Part shown: piece after piece, positions 36,289 to 45,439 of the stretch | How positions within the stretch are numbered: position 1 is the first letter of the stretch | Layout of the letters: every line of letters begins with the position of its first letter | Assembly: GCF_025965855.1 (NCBI RefSeq) | Contig: NZ_JAOPWB010000268.1 | Span: 1-46,132 of the forward strand | Length of the DNA: 46,132 nt | From: Mycobacterium sp. | GTDB taxonomy: Bacteria > Actinomycetota > Actinomycetes > Mycobacteriales > Mycobacteriaceae | Direction of reading: 5' to 3' | Notes under the pieces: generated by a model | Seen by the model: the letters and a program-made list of their open reading frames with translations, nothing else | Database searches by the model: none | Told to the model about the DNA's origin: nothing | Translations under genes and position numbers: made by a program

Positions 36289-37260
36289 CTAAGGCGACGT
36301 CTGGGTTGAACGTGCGATGACCGGAAACACGGTCTGCATTCCCTTTCGGCCCTTGATCGCAACCTGCTCCGCGGGGCCCCAGACGTATTTCGCCTCGGCG
36401 AAGGCATGCACGGCATCGGTGGTCATCACGGCCGCGCGCCCGCCCCGCCCGGCAATTCCGGCCAATCGGAACGCGACGTTAGTCGCGTCGCCGATCACGG
36501 CCTCGACCGTTCGAGTCATTGCGGCGATCGCGGCCTTGCCCTGCACCACAGCCCAGCCCATGCGGATCGGCGAGCCGTCCGGCGCACGGAGCGGGAGTTT
36601 GGGCGCGAGATACTCGACCTCCTGGTTCGCAGCGAGCGCGAAATCGATCGCGAGCTCATTGGCATTGGGAAGCGTCCGCAGTCCCCAGACCGCATACAGC
36701 GCATCGCCGGCGTAATGGTTGAGCGTGCCGCGATGGGTGCGCAGCACTCGGCGGAGTTCGTGCCAAAGGTCGTTCAGGCTCTCGGCGATCACCTTGCTGT
36801 CGGTGACTTCCGAGATCGTCGAGTAGTTGGTGATATCGCCCACCACCATCACCATGATCTCCTCGACGATCCGGGCCTCGGTGAAATCTGTGCCGGCCTC
36901 CCCGACGGCGTTGAACCGGTCCGATCGAAACCTCAGCGCGAGGTCGCCTATGCGGATCTGGTCGTTGGGCCTGAGGGGGACCAGTACGGCGCGTTCGAGC
37001 CGCTCGCCGTTGAGTAAGGTTCCGTTGGTGCTGGTGTCGATCAGGAAAGCCTGGTCGGTGGCGGGGTCCAAGCGGATCTCGAGGTGGTTCCGGGAGATGC
37101 CCGGCTGGTTGATCACCAGTCGGCGTTGTTCCGCGATACCCGAGCAATCTCGCCCGACAAAAAGTTGATCGAAAATGGGCACGATGCGCGCGCCGTCCTC
37201 CGCGCGCATGATCAGGTGGGCCTCCGGCTCGCCCCGCCAATCGGCGTCCACGGTTAACAA
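36289..37260 (-). CDS. FHA-domain class III adenylate/guanylate cyclase
   Basis: 323 aa with TTG at 37260; a GTG at 37251 is an equally possible start. N-terminal FHA domain, which binds phosphothreonine: GRD (36-38), ISRNHLEI (55-62), STNGT (77-81). C-terminal cyclase domain from about 135: both metal Asp residues are present (D142 in GDITNYS, D186 in HYAGDAL), the base-contact Asp D258, N261 and R265 are kept in IGDATNVAFRLAG, while the base-specifying Lys is His (H182). It should be active; FHA suggests control by a Ser/Thr kinase. The downstream-of-patatin position (58 bases apart) suggests it feeds the cyclic-nucleotide sensor of that protein. Confidence 0.9.
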   Translation of the reverse strand: MLTVDADWRGEPEAHLIMRAEDGARIVPIFDQLFVGRDCSGIAEQRRLVINQPGISRNHLEIRLDPATDQAFLIDTSTNGTLLNGERLERAVLVPLRPNDQIRIGDLALRFRSDRFNAVGEAGTDFTEARIVEEIMVMVVGDITNYSTISEVTDSKVIAESLNDLWHELRRVLRTHRGTLNHYAGDALYAVWGLRTLPNANELAIDFALAANQEVEYLAPKLPLRAPDGSPIRMGWAVVQGKAAIAAMTRTVEAVIGDATNVAFRLAGIAGRGGRAAVMTTDAVHAFAEAKYVWGPAEQVAIKGRKGMQTVFPVIARSTQTSP

Positions 37261-37318
37261 CCTAGCCGCTTGTGTTCACCGCCACCATCTCCCTGAGGCA
37301 AGCGCGGCAGGGCCGCGG

Positions 37319-39052
37319 TCACCGAACGAGCGCCGGATGTGCCTCAAGGGCTATTTGGGTTGCGCGTCGCCCAGCCTGTAGGGCGGCGTCAATATTTTTG
37401 AAGTCCAACGGACCGATCGCGGTGACGTCCGGCTGGATGACGGCCGCAACGTGAGGGAGCTCGTGCAGGTTCGGAGTTGACCCCGCAAGGTCAAGGGCGC
37501 GAAGCAATGTCTCTTGCACCGGCGGTAAGGCGACATCCGAGCCGGTAACGAGCCGCCGGACGAACGGGAGCAGACGAAAGCCCTTCGACGGCACGTAAAT
37601 TCGACGTAGATCGATGCAGATGACGTCGCCGTCCGGGTCTGCGCACATCACGTCGGCCGGGAGGTTGTTCAACAGTCCACCGTCGACGATCAGCCGCTCG
37701 CCTTGCTGCAGCGGCGGAAGAAGACCGGGGATCGAGACCGAAGCGCGCACGGCGAGCCACAGAGACCCACGTCTGTGAATGATCTGATTGCCCGTGATCA
37801 TGTCCGCCGAGATACAGAAGAACCCCTTGGGCAGATGCTCGATCAACCTGCTGCCGAAGAAGCCCCCCACCAGCCGATCGACGCGTCGACCTCGAGTGAA
37901 GGCCACCGCAGGGATCGTGTAGTCGCCGAGTGGGTTGGCTTCTGCCATGTACTTACGTGCCGCGGCAATCGCCTCCTCGCCGTCCAACCCCATCGCGAAG
38001 GCCCCCGCAGCAATGGCACCGGCGCTCGTTCCGCCAAACCGATCGATGACGACGCCTGCCCGGGTGAGCTCGTCGTACACACCGAAATGTGCGAGTCCTC
38101 GAGCGCCGCCACCCCCCATCACGAGACCTAGGGATCGGCCGGCGATTCTGCGAGCCAGAGCACCGATGCCATCGTCGTCGGCGGAGTGATGCGAGACCGG
38201 CCGCAGCAGTTCCCACCAACTCGGATCCGGTTCGCTCATGCAGGTGATCAGGTGGGTTGGCCGCCCCTGGGCGACAAGCGGATCGAGGCCGGTCGGCGGA
38301 TGTTGTTCCGCCACAAGGACCACGAGTCGGTCGCTTTGCGCGGCAACATATCGTCGCCAGAGATCACCTGACCCTCGGTCGGCCACCACCAGGACCCAGT
38401 CGTTGCTTCGCTCGGCCCGATCAAGGGCTTCGCTGAATCCTTCTACGAGCTCACCGTAATTTTGGACTTCAGCGGTGGTGTCGACGGGCGGAGCGATCAC
38501 GGCGGTCTGACCGTGTGGGCGCAGTCGAGTAGCGATCGTGTCGACGATCGGGGCTGCGTCGGCCTCACCGGTCGACAGCACGCCAATGACGCGCGGACGT
38601 TGAGAGATGTTCGCGGATCGGGACTGTTGAAGCATCCTCGCCAGCGCTCGCAGCATCACCGATTGGACCCGCGGAGTCGTCGCGAGCATTTCGGCGAACG
38701 TGTCGGCGGCGATCCTCCACACGACGCCGTCCCGGACAGCCCTTACTCCAGCCGAGCGGGGAGCGCCGGCAATCACGCCCAATTCCCCGATTGAGTCGCC
38801 GGACGCCATCTCCCGGATCACCTGCCCATCGGCACCGACAATCGCGAACCGCCCCGAGGCAACCATATAGATGGCATCCGATGGGTCTCCGACACGAAAG
38901 AGCCACTCATTGGCGGGAATGTGAAGGCGATCAACGGCGCTCGAGAGTTGATCGAGTTGTTCATCGTCCATGTCGGCGAGTATCGGAACGCTCCGGAGCG
39001 CGGCCCGCTCGTCAGCCGCACGCGGTGCGGGCTGCTGTTCTTCAGCGCTCAT
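37319..39052 (-). CDS. Patatin-like phospholipase with cyclic-nucleotide-binding domain (Rv2565-like)
   Basis: 577 aa. N-terminal CNB domain (about 20-135) with intact phosphate-binding cassette: GELGVIAGAPRSAGVRA, containing E90 and R99. A middle Rossmann-like segment (about 150-290) follows, then the patatin domain with oxyanion loop GGGGARG (313-319), nucleophile in GTSAG (S343) and catalytic Asp in VDGG (D457). Related to the neuropathy target esterase family; hydrolyses acyl esters of phospholipids, with cAMP likely tuning activity. No membrane segment seen. Placed between two acyl-CoA dehydrogenases and the FHA cyclase on one strand. Confidence 0.92.
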   Translation of the reverse strand: MSAEEQQPAPRAADERAALRSVPILADMDDEQLDQLSSAVDRLHIPANEWLFRVGDPSDAIYMVASGRFAIVGADGQVIREMASGDSIGELGVIAGAPRSAGVRAVRDGVVWRIAADTFAEMLATTPRVQSVMLRALARMLQQSRSANISQRPRVIGVLSTGEADAAPIVDTIATRLRPHGQTAVIAPPVDTTAEVQNYGELVEGFSEALDRAERSNDWVLVVADRGSGDLWRRYVAAQSDRLVVLVAEQHPPTGLDPLVAQGRPTHLITCMSEPDPSWWELLRPVSHHSADDDGIGALARRIAGRSLGLVMGGGGARGLAHFGVYDELTRAGVVIDRFGGTSAGAIAAGAFAMGLDGEEAIAAARKYMAEANPLGDYTIPAVAFTRGRRVDRLVGGFFGSRLIEHLPKGFFCISADMITGNQIIHRRGSLWLAVRASVSIPGLLPPLQQGERLIVDGGLLNNLPADVMCADPDGDVICIDLRRIYVPSKGFRLLPFVRRLVTGSDVALPPVQETLLRALDLAGSTPNLHELPHVAAVIQPDVTAIGPLDFKNIDAALQAGRRATQIALEAHPALVR

Positions 39053-39078
39053 GGGGTGCGGCTTCTTTCAAAGCGTTC

Positions 39079-40185
39079 TCAAAGCCGGGCCAGGTCGTAG
39101 TCGGCGATCTGTTCGATGAGAACCTGCAGGTGGTCCTGCGAGGAGCCCAGCGTGTGTTCGATCGCGGTGAGCCGGGCCGCATAGTGCCCGACCGGATACT
39201 CCGCGGTCATGCCGATGCCGCCATGCAGCTGGATAGACTCCTGCGCGATGTGCCGGCCCGACCGGCCGATCTGCAGCTTGGCCCGCGACGCGATCACCGG
39301 GTCCAGGTTGCCGTCGGCGACTGACATCGCAGCGTAGAAGGTCATGCTGCGGGCCAACTCCAGCGACACGTACATGTCGGCGGCCCGTTGCGTGAGCGCC
39401 TGGAACTTGTTCAGTGTGACGCCGAATTGCTTGCGGGTCTTGAGGTAATCCGTCGTCAGGCGCAGCGCCTCCTCCATGGCGCCGACCGCTTCGGCGCACA
39501 ATGCCGACTGGATGCGGATGATCGCGTCGCGGATCGCGGTGGAGGCGTCCACCGCGTCGCCGAGGGGCTCGGCGGGCGCCGATTCCAGTTTGATCTGGGC
39601 GCCGCGCTGTCCGTCGAACGTCGGGTAGGGGTGCCGGTCCACCGCCTCCCCGCTCACCAGGAACAATCCGGTGCCGCCGTCCGGCAACGCGGCGCTGATC
39701 ACCAGCGTGTCGGCGCAGTCACCTGCCGGCACGGGGTTCTTCGTTCCCGTCAACGTCCACGAATCACCTTGCCGCACAGCTTGTGTCGCGACGGTCGCGC
39801 TGGGCCGGCGGTGACCGGTTTCCAGGTGCGCGAACGCGAGCAGCTTCTGACCCGCCGCGACCTCGTCCAGCAGCAGCTTTTGCGCGTCGGTTCCTCGCTC
39901 GGCGATCAGCGCACCGGGCGCCAGGGCCGCGTGCACGATGGGCTCGGGCGCCAGCCGTCGCCCAACCTCGGTGAGCACCACCATGATCTCGATCTGGCCC
40001 GCCTCCTCCGGCTCGAATCCGAGGCCCAGAATCCCGGTGTCGGCCAGCTGGCTCCAGACATCGCGGCTCCAGCCGAGCTCGCTCTCGATGATCTTGTTGC
40101 GGCTCTCGGCGTCGTAGGTGCGCGACAGGAGGTCGCGGGTGGTGTCGCGCAGCAGAGCCTGCTCGTCGCTCAGCTGAAAGTCCAT
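39079..40185 (-). CDS. Acyl-CoA dehydrogenase, smaller subunit of a FadE pair
   Basis: 368 aa from ATG at 40185 (MDFQLSDEQALLRDTTRD), preceded by GAGG. An ORF open to 40326 overlaps the other fadE gene and is not the real start. Acyl-CoA dehydrogenase fold with the FAD-site motif QLHGGIGMTAEYPVGHY near the C-terminus. Oxidises acyl-CoA to the trans-2-enoyl form. Seven bases separate it from the upstream fadE, the layout of mycobacterial hetero-tetrameric FadE pairs. Substrate unknown; a decayed copy of part of this gene lies at 36105-36165. Confidence 0.9.
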   Translation of the reverse strand: MDFQLSDEQALLRDTTRDLLSRTYDAESRNKIIESELGWSRDVWSQLADTGILGLGFEPEEAGQIEIMVVLTEVGRRLAPEPIVHAALAPGALIAERGTDAQKLLLDEVAAGQKLLAFAHLETGHRRPSATVATQAVRQGDSWTLTGTKNPVPAGDCADTLVISAALPDGGTGLFLVSGEAVDRHPYPTFDGQRGAQIKLESAPAEPLGDAVDASTAIRDAIIRIQSALCAEAVGAMEEALRLTTDYLKTRKQFGVTLNKFQALTQRAADMYVSLELARSMTFYAAMSVADGNLDPVIASRAKLQIGRSGRHIAQESIQLHGGIGMTAEYPVGHYAARLTAIEHTLGSSQDHLQVLIEQIADYDLARL

Positions 40186-40192
40186 GGCTGCC

Positions 40193-41350
40193 TCACAATC
40201 CGAGAATGGTGGACGCGATGATGTTGCGCTGCACTTCGTTGCTGCCACCGTAGATCGACGTCTTGCGGTAGTTGAGGTAGCGCGGGGCGCTGGCCTGCGC
40301 CCACGGAGGCGACGCGATGTCGTCACCGTCGATCGGCAGCGCGTCGGGGCCGGCTACCTCGACGAGCAGCTCGGTGGCCAGCTGCTGCAGTTGGCTGCCG
40401 CGCATCTTGAGTACAGAGGAGGCCGGGTTGGGCTTACCCTTCGCGGAATCCGTGGTCACCCGGGACTGGGTGAGTTCCAAGGCCAGCACCTCGTTTTCGG
40501 CCTCGGCCAGGCGCGCCGCGAAGAGCGGATCGTTCAGCACTCCGGTCTGTGCGGCGTGCTTTTTCACCTCGGCGAGTCGGACCTTGGTCCGGCCCACCCC
40601 GGCAATGCCGGTGCGCTCGTTGCCCAGCAGGAACTTCGCGTACGTCCAGCCCTGGTTCTCTTCTCCGACAAGCTGATTGGCGGGCACCCGGACGTCTTCG
40701 AAGAAGACCTCATTGACCTCGTGGCCGCCGTCGATCAACTTGATCGGACGCAGCGTGATGCCCGGCGTCGCCATGTCGATGAGCAGAAACGAGATGCCTG
40801 CCTGGCGCTTGGGCGCCTGCGGGTCGGTGCGCACCAGGCAGAAGATCCAGTCCGCATACTGGCCCAGGGTCGTCCACGTCTTCTGCCCGTTGACGACGTA
40901 GCTGTCGCCGTCGCGGACCGCGGTGGTGCGCAGCGACGCGAGGTCGGAGCCGGCTTCCGGCTCGGAGAACCCCTGGCACCACCAGATGTCGATGCTGGCC
41001 GTCGGCGGCAGGAAGCGCTCCTTCAGTTCCCGGGACGCGAACTCGGCGATCACCGGGCCGACCATCTTGACGTTGAAGTTGAGCGGCTCGGGAACGCAGG
41101 CCAGCTGCATCTCGTCTGCCCAGAGCTGGAACTGCGTGGGAGTCCAATCCTTGCCGCCCCATTCGACCGGCCAGTTGGGCACCGCGAGTCCGTGGTCGTT
41201 CAGGATTTTGTGACTGGTGACGATCAGGTCCTTCGTCACCGGTGCCCCCTGGCGCACCGCCTCGCGGAGTTCCTCGGGGATCTGGGTGGTGTAGAAGGTG
41301 CGAAGTTCGTCGCGGAACGCCGCTTCCTGCGGTGTGAGCGCCAGCTGCAC
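40193..41350 (-). CDS. Acyl-CoA dehydrogenase, larger subunit of a FadE pair
   Basis: 385 aa from GTG at 41350, chosen from a perfect AAGGAGG six bases upstream; the frame is open to 41443. Motifs: WCQGFSEPEAGSDLASLRTT (FAD and substrate contact) and VNGQKTWTTLGQYADWIF. The C-terminal position where many acyl-CoA dehydrogenases carry the catalytic Glu (YEGT) reads YGGS in SIYGGSNEVQRNI, a pattern common among mycobacterial hetero-tetrameric enzymes for bulky substrates. First gene of the four-gene minus-strand cassette, divergent from comEA. May supply or degrade acyl chains of the neighbouring lipid locus, which is inference only. Confidence 0.9.
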   Translation of the reverse strand: MQLALTPQEAAFRDELRTFYTTQIPEELREAVRQGAPVTKDLIVTSHKILNDHGLAVPNWPVEWGGKDWTPTQFQLWADEMQLACVPEPLNFNVKMVGPVIAEFASRELKERFLPPTASIDIWWCQGFSEPEAGSDLASLRTTAVRDGDSYVVNGQKTWTTLGQYADWIFCLVRTDPQAPKRQAGISFLLIDMATPGITLRPIKLIDGGHEVNEVFFEDVRVPANQLVGEENQGWTYAKFLLGNERTGIAGVGRTKVRLAEVKKHAAQTGVLNDPLFAARLAEAENEVLALELTQSRVTTDSAKGKPNPASSVLKMRGSQLQQLATELLVEVAGPDALPIDGDDIASPPWAQASAPRYLNYRKTSIYGGSNEVQRNIIASTILGL

Positions 41351-41505
41351 GGCAGCCTCCTTCGCTTGAGGTGAACGTCGCGAACCTTTCCATCTTGGCC
41401 CATCCCGTTCGGTGCTTGTGCACAGCCTCGGATTAGTCCACACGCGGGACTCGCGACGCCGCCGCGGGAGGTCGTCGCGGCGGTCGGCGCACCTACGGTC
41501 AGCGC
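41351..41505. promoter_or_regulatory. Divergent region fadE / comEA, right border of the island
   Basis: 155 bases between divergent genes. It holds the fadE ribosome binding site (CCTCCTT on the plus strand at 41357-41363) and presumably promoters in both directions. No attachment-site repeat or tRNA was recognised. Confidence 0.35.
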
Positions 41506-42372
41506 ATGCGAACAGAACTGCCCGCCGAGCGATTACAGCGACGACTCGGCGCTGGCCCGGAGAGTGATTCGGGCGCCGAGCCCGCCGACGAATCGGACTC
41601 AGACCAAGAGGCCCCGGGCGAGGACCAGAACTCGTTGTTGCCGCGGTGGCTTCCCGAGGCCGCCGAGAGCCGGGGCTGGGTGGCGAGGATGCGCGCCGAT
41701 CCCGGCCGCGCCGGTGCCATCGCCTTGGCGGTCGTGGCCGCCCTCGCGGTGCTCGTGACGGTCTTCACGCTGGTGCGCGACCGGCCCGCGCCGGTGATGT
41801 CGGCCAAGCTGCCACCGGTGGAGAAGGCCGCCACCGCAAGCCCCAGGTCGTCGGCGAGCCCGGCTGCCGGCCAGCCGGCCGGTCCCGACCGGCCGGTGGT
41901 GGTCAGCGTGGTCGGCCTGGTGCACACGCCGGGGCTGGTCACCCTGGCGCCCGGCGCGCGTATCGCCGACGCGCTGCAGGCCGCCGGGGGACCGGTGAAC
42001 GGCGCCGACACCATCGGATTGAACATGGCCCGCCCAGTCGCGGACGGCGAGCAGATCGTGGTCGGGCTCGCGCCGGTTCCGGGGCAGCGGACGGCACTTG
42101 GCAGCTCGGTGTCCGCGGGGACGTCGCCGGCATCCGGGGCGCCGGGGCCGGTTTCGGGGACGGTCAAGCCGAAGGCCGGCGAGGTGCTCGACCTCAACAC
42201 GGCGACCCAACAGCAGCTGGACGCCCTGCCCGGGGTCGGGCCGGTCACCGCCGCCGCGATCGTGGCGTGGCGACAGGCGAACGGGAAATTCAGCAGCGTC
42301 GACCAGCTCGCCGATGTCGACGGCATCGGTCCGGCGCGGCTGGAAAAACTGCGCCCGCTGGTACGTGTTTGA
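41506..42372 (+). CDS. comEA: ComEA-like helix-hairpin-helix DNA-binding membrane protein (Rv2415c-like)
   Basis: 288 aa. Cytoplasmic N-terminus rich in Ser/Asp/Glu, one membrane anchor (about 69-90), an SLBB domain (about 130-185, with VVSVVGLVHTPGLVTL), a Pro/Ser/Gly linker, and tandem helix-hairpin-helix motifs (from about 228: LNTATQQQLDALPGVGP and VDGIGPARLEKL). ComEA binds double-stranded DNA at the cell surface during uptake in competent bacteria; competence is not established in most mycobacteria. Followed at once by comEC. Confidence 0.92.
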   Translation: MRTELPAERLQRRLGAGPESDSGAEPADESDSDQEAPGEDQNSLLPRWLPEAAESRGWVARMRADPGRAGAIALAVVAALAVLVTVFTLVRDRPAPVMSAKLPPVEKAATASPRSSASPAAGQPAGPDRPVVVSVVGLVHTPGLVTLAPGARIADALQAAGGPVNGADTIGLNMARPVADGEQIVVGLAPVPGQRTALGSSVSAGTSPASGAPGPVSGTVKPKAGEVLDLNTATQQQLDALPGVGPVTAAAIVAWRQANGKFSSVDQLADVDGIGPARLEKLRPLVRV

Positions 42373-42377
42373 CAGCG

Positions 42378-43961
42378 GTGTGCGACCCGGCCCGCGGCGA
42401 ACCGGCCGCCGCGCGCGTCGATGTGCGGCTGGTACCGGCCGCGCTCACCGGCTGGGCGGTCACCGCCGCCGGGATCTGGTGGCCGGTCGGACGGGCCGTG
42501 GCGTCGTGCTGCGTCGTGCTGCTCGGCGCGGCGGCGGTGCTGGCTTGCTACGCGGCTCGCAGGCCCGGCCAAGCCCGGCGGATGCGGACGGTCAGCGCCG
42601 GCCTGGTGGCGGTCGGCGTGGTGGGCGCGGGGTTTGGGTTGGCGATCGCGCTGCGCACCGATGCGGTCGCTCGCCACCCGATCACCGGGGCGTTCGGCGC
42701 GGCCGCCCCGGTGACGGTCACCCCGACCGAAAGCGCGCGGTCGCTGGGCCCGGGCCGGCTGATGTTTCGCGCCACCCTGCAGCGCCTGCGCGACGACAAG
42801 ATGTCCGGCCGCGTGGTCGTCTTCGCCCGCGCATCCGACTTCGGCGACCTGACGGTGGGCCAGCCGGTGCGGTTCACCGCGCGCATCAACCGTCCGGGCC
42901 GCCGTGACCTGACGGTCGCGGTGCTCAACGCGTCGGGGCGTCCGACGATGGGCACCGCCGGCCCGGTGCAGCGGGCCGCTCACGCCGTGCGCGGCCGGTT
43001 CGCCGCCGCCGCCCGCGAGGCCCTGACCGGGGACGAGGCCGCGATGCTGCCCGCCCTGGTCCTCGGCGATACCTCGGCGGTCAGCGGCGAGACCAGCCGC
43101 GACTTCCGGGCGGGCGGCATGACGCACCTGACGGCCGTATCGGGGGCAAACGTCACAATCGTGTGCGGCGCGGTGCTGTTCTCGGCCCGGTTGATCGGCC
43201 CGCGCGCCGCCGTCGCCCTCGCCGCGGTGGCGCTGGTGGCGTTCGTCATCGTCGTGCAGCCAACGGCAAGCGTGCTGCGCGCCGCCGTGATGGGCGCCAT
43301 CGCGCTGACGGCGATGCTGTCTTCGCGTCGGCGGCAAGCGATTCCGGCCCTGTCGGCCACGGTGCTGATATTGCTGGCAGTCGCTCCGCACCTGGCCGTC
43401 GACGTGGGCTTTGCGCTGTCCGTGTTGGCAACGGCCGCGCTGATCGTCATCGCGCCGGCGTGGTCACGGCGCCTGGTCGGCGGGGGCTGGCCCAAGCCGC
43501 TGGCTGATGCGCTCGCCGTCGCGTGCGCCGCACACGCGGTGACCGCCCCGCTGGTCGCCGGCATCTCGGGCCGGGTCAGCCTGGTCGCCGCGGCCGCCAA
43601 CCTCGCGGTCGCGCCCGTGATCGCGCCGATCACCGTGCTCGGCAGCGCGGCGGCCTTGTTGTGCGTGCTGTGGCCCGCCGGCGCGGCGCTTTTGATCCGT
43701 TTCACGGGCCCCGAACTGTGGTGGGTCCTGAACGTGGCGAAGTGGTCGGCCGACGTGCCCGTGGCGACGCTGCCCGTGCCGGCCGGTGTGCCCGGTGTGG
43801 TGGTGGTCGCCGCGGGCACGGTGTCGGTGCTTCTGGTGGCCAGGCTGTTGTGGCGGTGGCGCTGGTTTCGCGGCGCGCTCGGACTGGCCGGGGGAGCGGT
43901 CGTCATGGGCGCGCTGGCCTGGTCGCTGTCCGGACTAGTGGTGATCGCAAGCGCGGCGTAG
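42378..43961 (+). CDS. comEC: ComEC/Rec2-family membrane channel protein (Rv2414c-like)
   Basis: 527 aa from GTG at 42378; TTG at 42369, overlapping the comEA stop (TTGA), would add three residues. Multi-pass membrane protein with about ten hydrophobic segments and the Competence domain core (PALVLGDTSAVSGETSRDF then GMTHLTAVSGANVTIV). It ends without the metallo-beta-lactamase-like nuclease domain found in long ComEC proteins, which is usual for mycobacterial homologues. In competent bacteria ComEC lets single-stranded DNA cross the membrane. Function here unproven. Confidence 0.9.
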   Translation: MCDPARGEPAAARVDVRLVPAALTGWAVTAAGIWWPVGRAVASCCVVLLGAAAVLACYAARRPGQARRMRTVSAGLVAVGVVGAGFGLAIALRTDAVARHPITGAFGAAAPVTVTPTESARSLGPGRLMFRATLQRLRDDKMSGRVVVFARASDFGDLTVGQPVRFTARINRPGRRDLTVAVLNASGRPTMGTAGPVQRAAHAVRGRFAAAAREALTGDEAAMLPALVLGDTSAVSGETSRDFRAGGMTHLTAVSGANVTIVCGAVLFSARLIGPRAAVALAAVALVAFVIVVQPTASVLRAAVMGAIALTAMLSSRRRQAIPALSATVLILLAVAPHLAVDVGFALSVLATAALIVIAPAWSRRLVGGGWPKPLADALAVACAAHAVTAPLVAGISGRVSLVAAAANLAVAPVIAPITVLGSAAALLCVLWPAGAALLIRFTGPELWWVLNVAKWSADVPVATLPVPAGVPGVVVVAAGTVSVLLVARLLWRWRWFRGALGLAGGAVVMGALAWSLSGLVVIASAA

Positions 43962-44020
43962 CGGGTCGCCACCATCGGAGTAGTCGGCCGTTAGTCAGAG
44001 CCACGTGACACCATCGTGGG

Positions 44021-44998
44021 GTGAGCGAGATTGCGCACTTGCACCTGGTCTTGGGGGACGAGGAGCTGCTGGTCGAGCGGGCCGTGGCCGATGTGCTGCG
44101 GTCGGCGCGCGAGCGGGCCGGCACTTCTGAGAACCCGGACGTTCCCGTGAGCCGGATGCGGGCCGGCGATGTCGGCACCTACGAGCTCGCCGAACTGCTG
44201 AGCCCGTCGCTGTTCGCCGACGAGCGCATCGTCGTGCTGGAAGCGGCCGCCGACGCGGGCAAGGAGGCGGCCGCGATCATCGCCTCGGCCGCCGCCGACG
44301 TTCCGGCGGGCACGGTGCTGGTGGTGGTGCACTCGGGCGGCGGACGGGCCAAGGCGCTGGCCACCGAGCTGCAGTCGCTCGGCGCGCAGATGCATCCGTG
44401 CGCGCGGATCACCAAGCCGAGCGAACGCGTCGACTTCATCCGCAAGGAGTTCCGGGCGCTGCGGGTCAAGGTCGATGAGGAGACCGTCACCGCCCTGCTG
44501 GACGCGGTCGGCTCCGACGTGCGCGAGCTGGCCGCCGCGTGTTCGCAGCTGGTCGCCGACACCGCGGGTGCCGTCGATGCCGCCGCGGTGCGCCGCTATC
44601 ACAGCGGTAAGGCGGAGGTGAAGGGCTTCGACATCGCCGACAAGGCGGTGGCCGGCGACGTCGCGGGAGCCACCGAGGCGCTGCGCTGGGCGATGATGCG
44701 CGGCGAGCCGCTGGTGGTGCTGGCCGATGCGCTGGCCGAGGCCGTGCACACCATCGGCCGGGTAGGGCCGCTATCCGGGGACCCGTATCGCCTGGCGTCG
44801 CAGCTGGGCATGCCGCCGTGGCGCGTGCAGAAAGCGCAGAAGCAGGCCCGACGCTGGACGCGCGAGACGGTGGCGGTCGCGATGAAGGTGGTGGCGGAAC
44901 TCAACGCCAACGTGAAGGGGGCCGTCGCCGACGCGGACTACGCGCTGGAATCGGCGGTAAGGCAGGTTGCCGAATTGGTGGCCGACCGGGGCCACTGA
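44021..44998 (+). CDS. holA: DNA polymerase III delta subunit
   Basis: 325 aa from GTG at 44021. Clamp-loader delta subunit that opens the beta sliding clamp. The N-terminus [16 protein letters not shown] is the family opening, with [24 protein letters not shown] following and the helical C-terminal collar domain ([24 protein letters not shown]). 59 bases follow comEC. The comEA-comEC-holA-rpsT order is conserved widely among actinobacteria. Confidence 0.95.
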   Translation: MSEIAHLHLVLGDEELLVERAVADVLRSARERAGTSENPDVPVSRMRAGDVGTYELAELLSPSLFADERIVVLEAAADAGKEAAAIIASAAADVPAGTVLVVVHSGGGRAKALATELQSLGAQMHPCARITKPSERVDFIRKEFRALRVKVDEETVTALLDAVGSDVRELAAACSQLVADTAGAVDAAAVRRYHSGKAEVKGFDIADKAVAGDVAGATEALRWAMMRGEPLVVLADALAEAVHTIGRVGPLSGDPYRLASQLGMPPWRVQKAQKQARRWTRETVAVAMKVVAELNANVKGAVADADYALESAVRQVAELVADRGH

Positions 44999-45007
44999 GC
45001 AGCCTAA

Positions 45008-45024
45008 GAGGCCGTCCGGGCCTC
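45008..45024. terminator. Hairpin between convergent holA and rpsT
   Basis: GAGGCC and GGCCTC form a perfect 6-base stem around a 5-base loop at the meeting point of the two genes; it touches the rpsT stop codon. No U-tract follows in either direction, so bidirectional termination is possible but unproven. Confidence 0.4.
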
Positions 45025-45283
45025 AGATCTTGCCGAGGGCCCGCGCCAGCGCCGACTTCTTGTTGGCGGCCTGGTTCTTGTGGATGACACCCTTGCTGGC
45101 CGCCTTGTCCAGCTTGCGGTTGGTCGAGACCAGCAACTCCGCGGCCTTCTCTTTGTCGCCGCCGTCGGCGGCCTCCCGGAAGGCGCGGACGGCGGTACGC
45201 AGCGAGGACCTCACCGACTTGTTGCGCAGGCGGGCGCGCTCGTTCGTCTTGATGCGCTTCTGCTGCGACTTGATGTTGGCCAC
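45023..45283 (-). CDS. rpsT: 30S ribosomal protein S20
   Basis: 86 aa from GTG at 45283, the normal S20 length; the frame extends to 45301 but AAGGAA sits correctly for the GTG. The sequence [20 protein letters not shown] and the C-terminal [16 protein letters not shown] are diagnostic of S20, which binds 16S rRNA early in small-subunit assembly. Very basic, no unusual residues. Confidence 0.97.
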   Translation of the reverse strand: MANIKSQQKRIKTNERARLRNKSVRSSLRTAVRAFREAADGGDKEKAAELLVSTNRKLDKAASKGVIHKNQAANKKSALARALGKI

Positions 45284-45439
45284 GCGTGTGTTCCTTCGCA
45301 AATCTCGACTGGGTTGGGCAAGTCTGTAAGGCGCCCGGCGACGGGCAGCGACTGTTCAGGGTACCAGCGCACCGCTGAATCTCCCAAAGCGAGGCCCACT
45401 GGCCTGCCGAAACGGCCCCGGTGGTGCAGCATGTGATGG
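45284..45439. promoter_or_regulatory. Divergent region rpsT / ATP-grasp gene
   Basis: 156 bases. On the minus strand TACCCT (plus 45358-45363) with TTGGGA 18 bases further (45382-45387) is a plausible rpsT promoter, giving a leader of about 68 bases. No promoter was recognised for the gene on the right. Confidence 0.35.

Noticed and set aside
41499..43391. 630-codon open frame on the minus strand
   Set aside because: Antisense to comEA and comEC, which have clear motifs; low-complexity Arg/Gly/Ala sequence.
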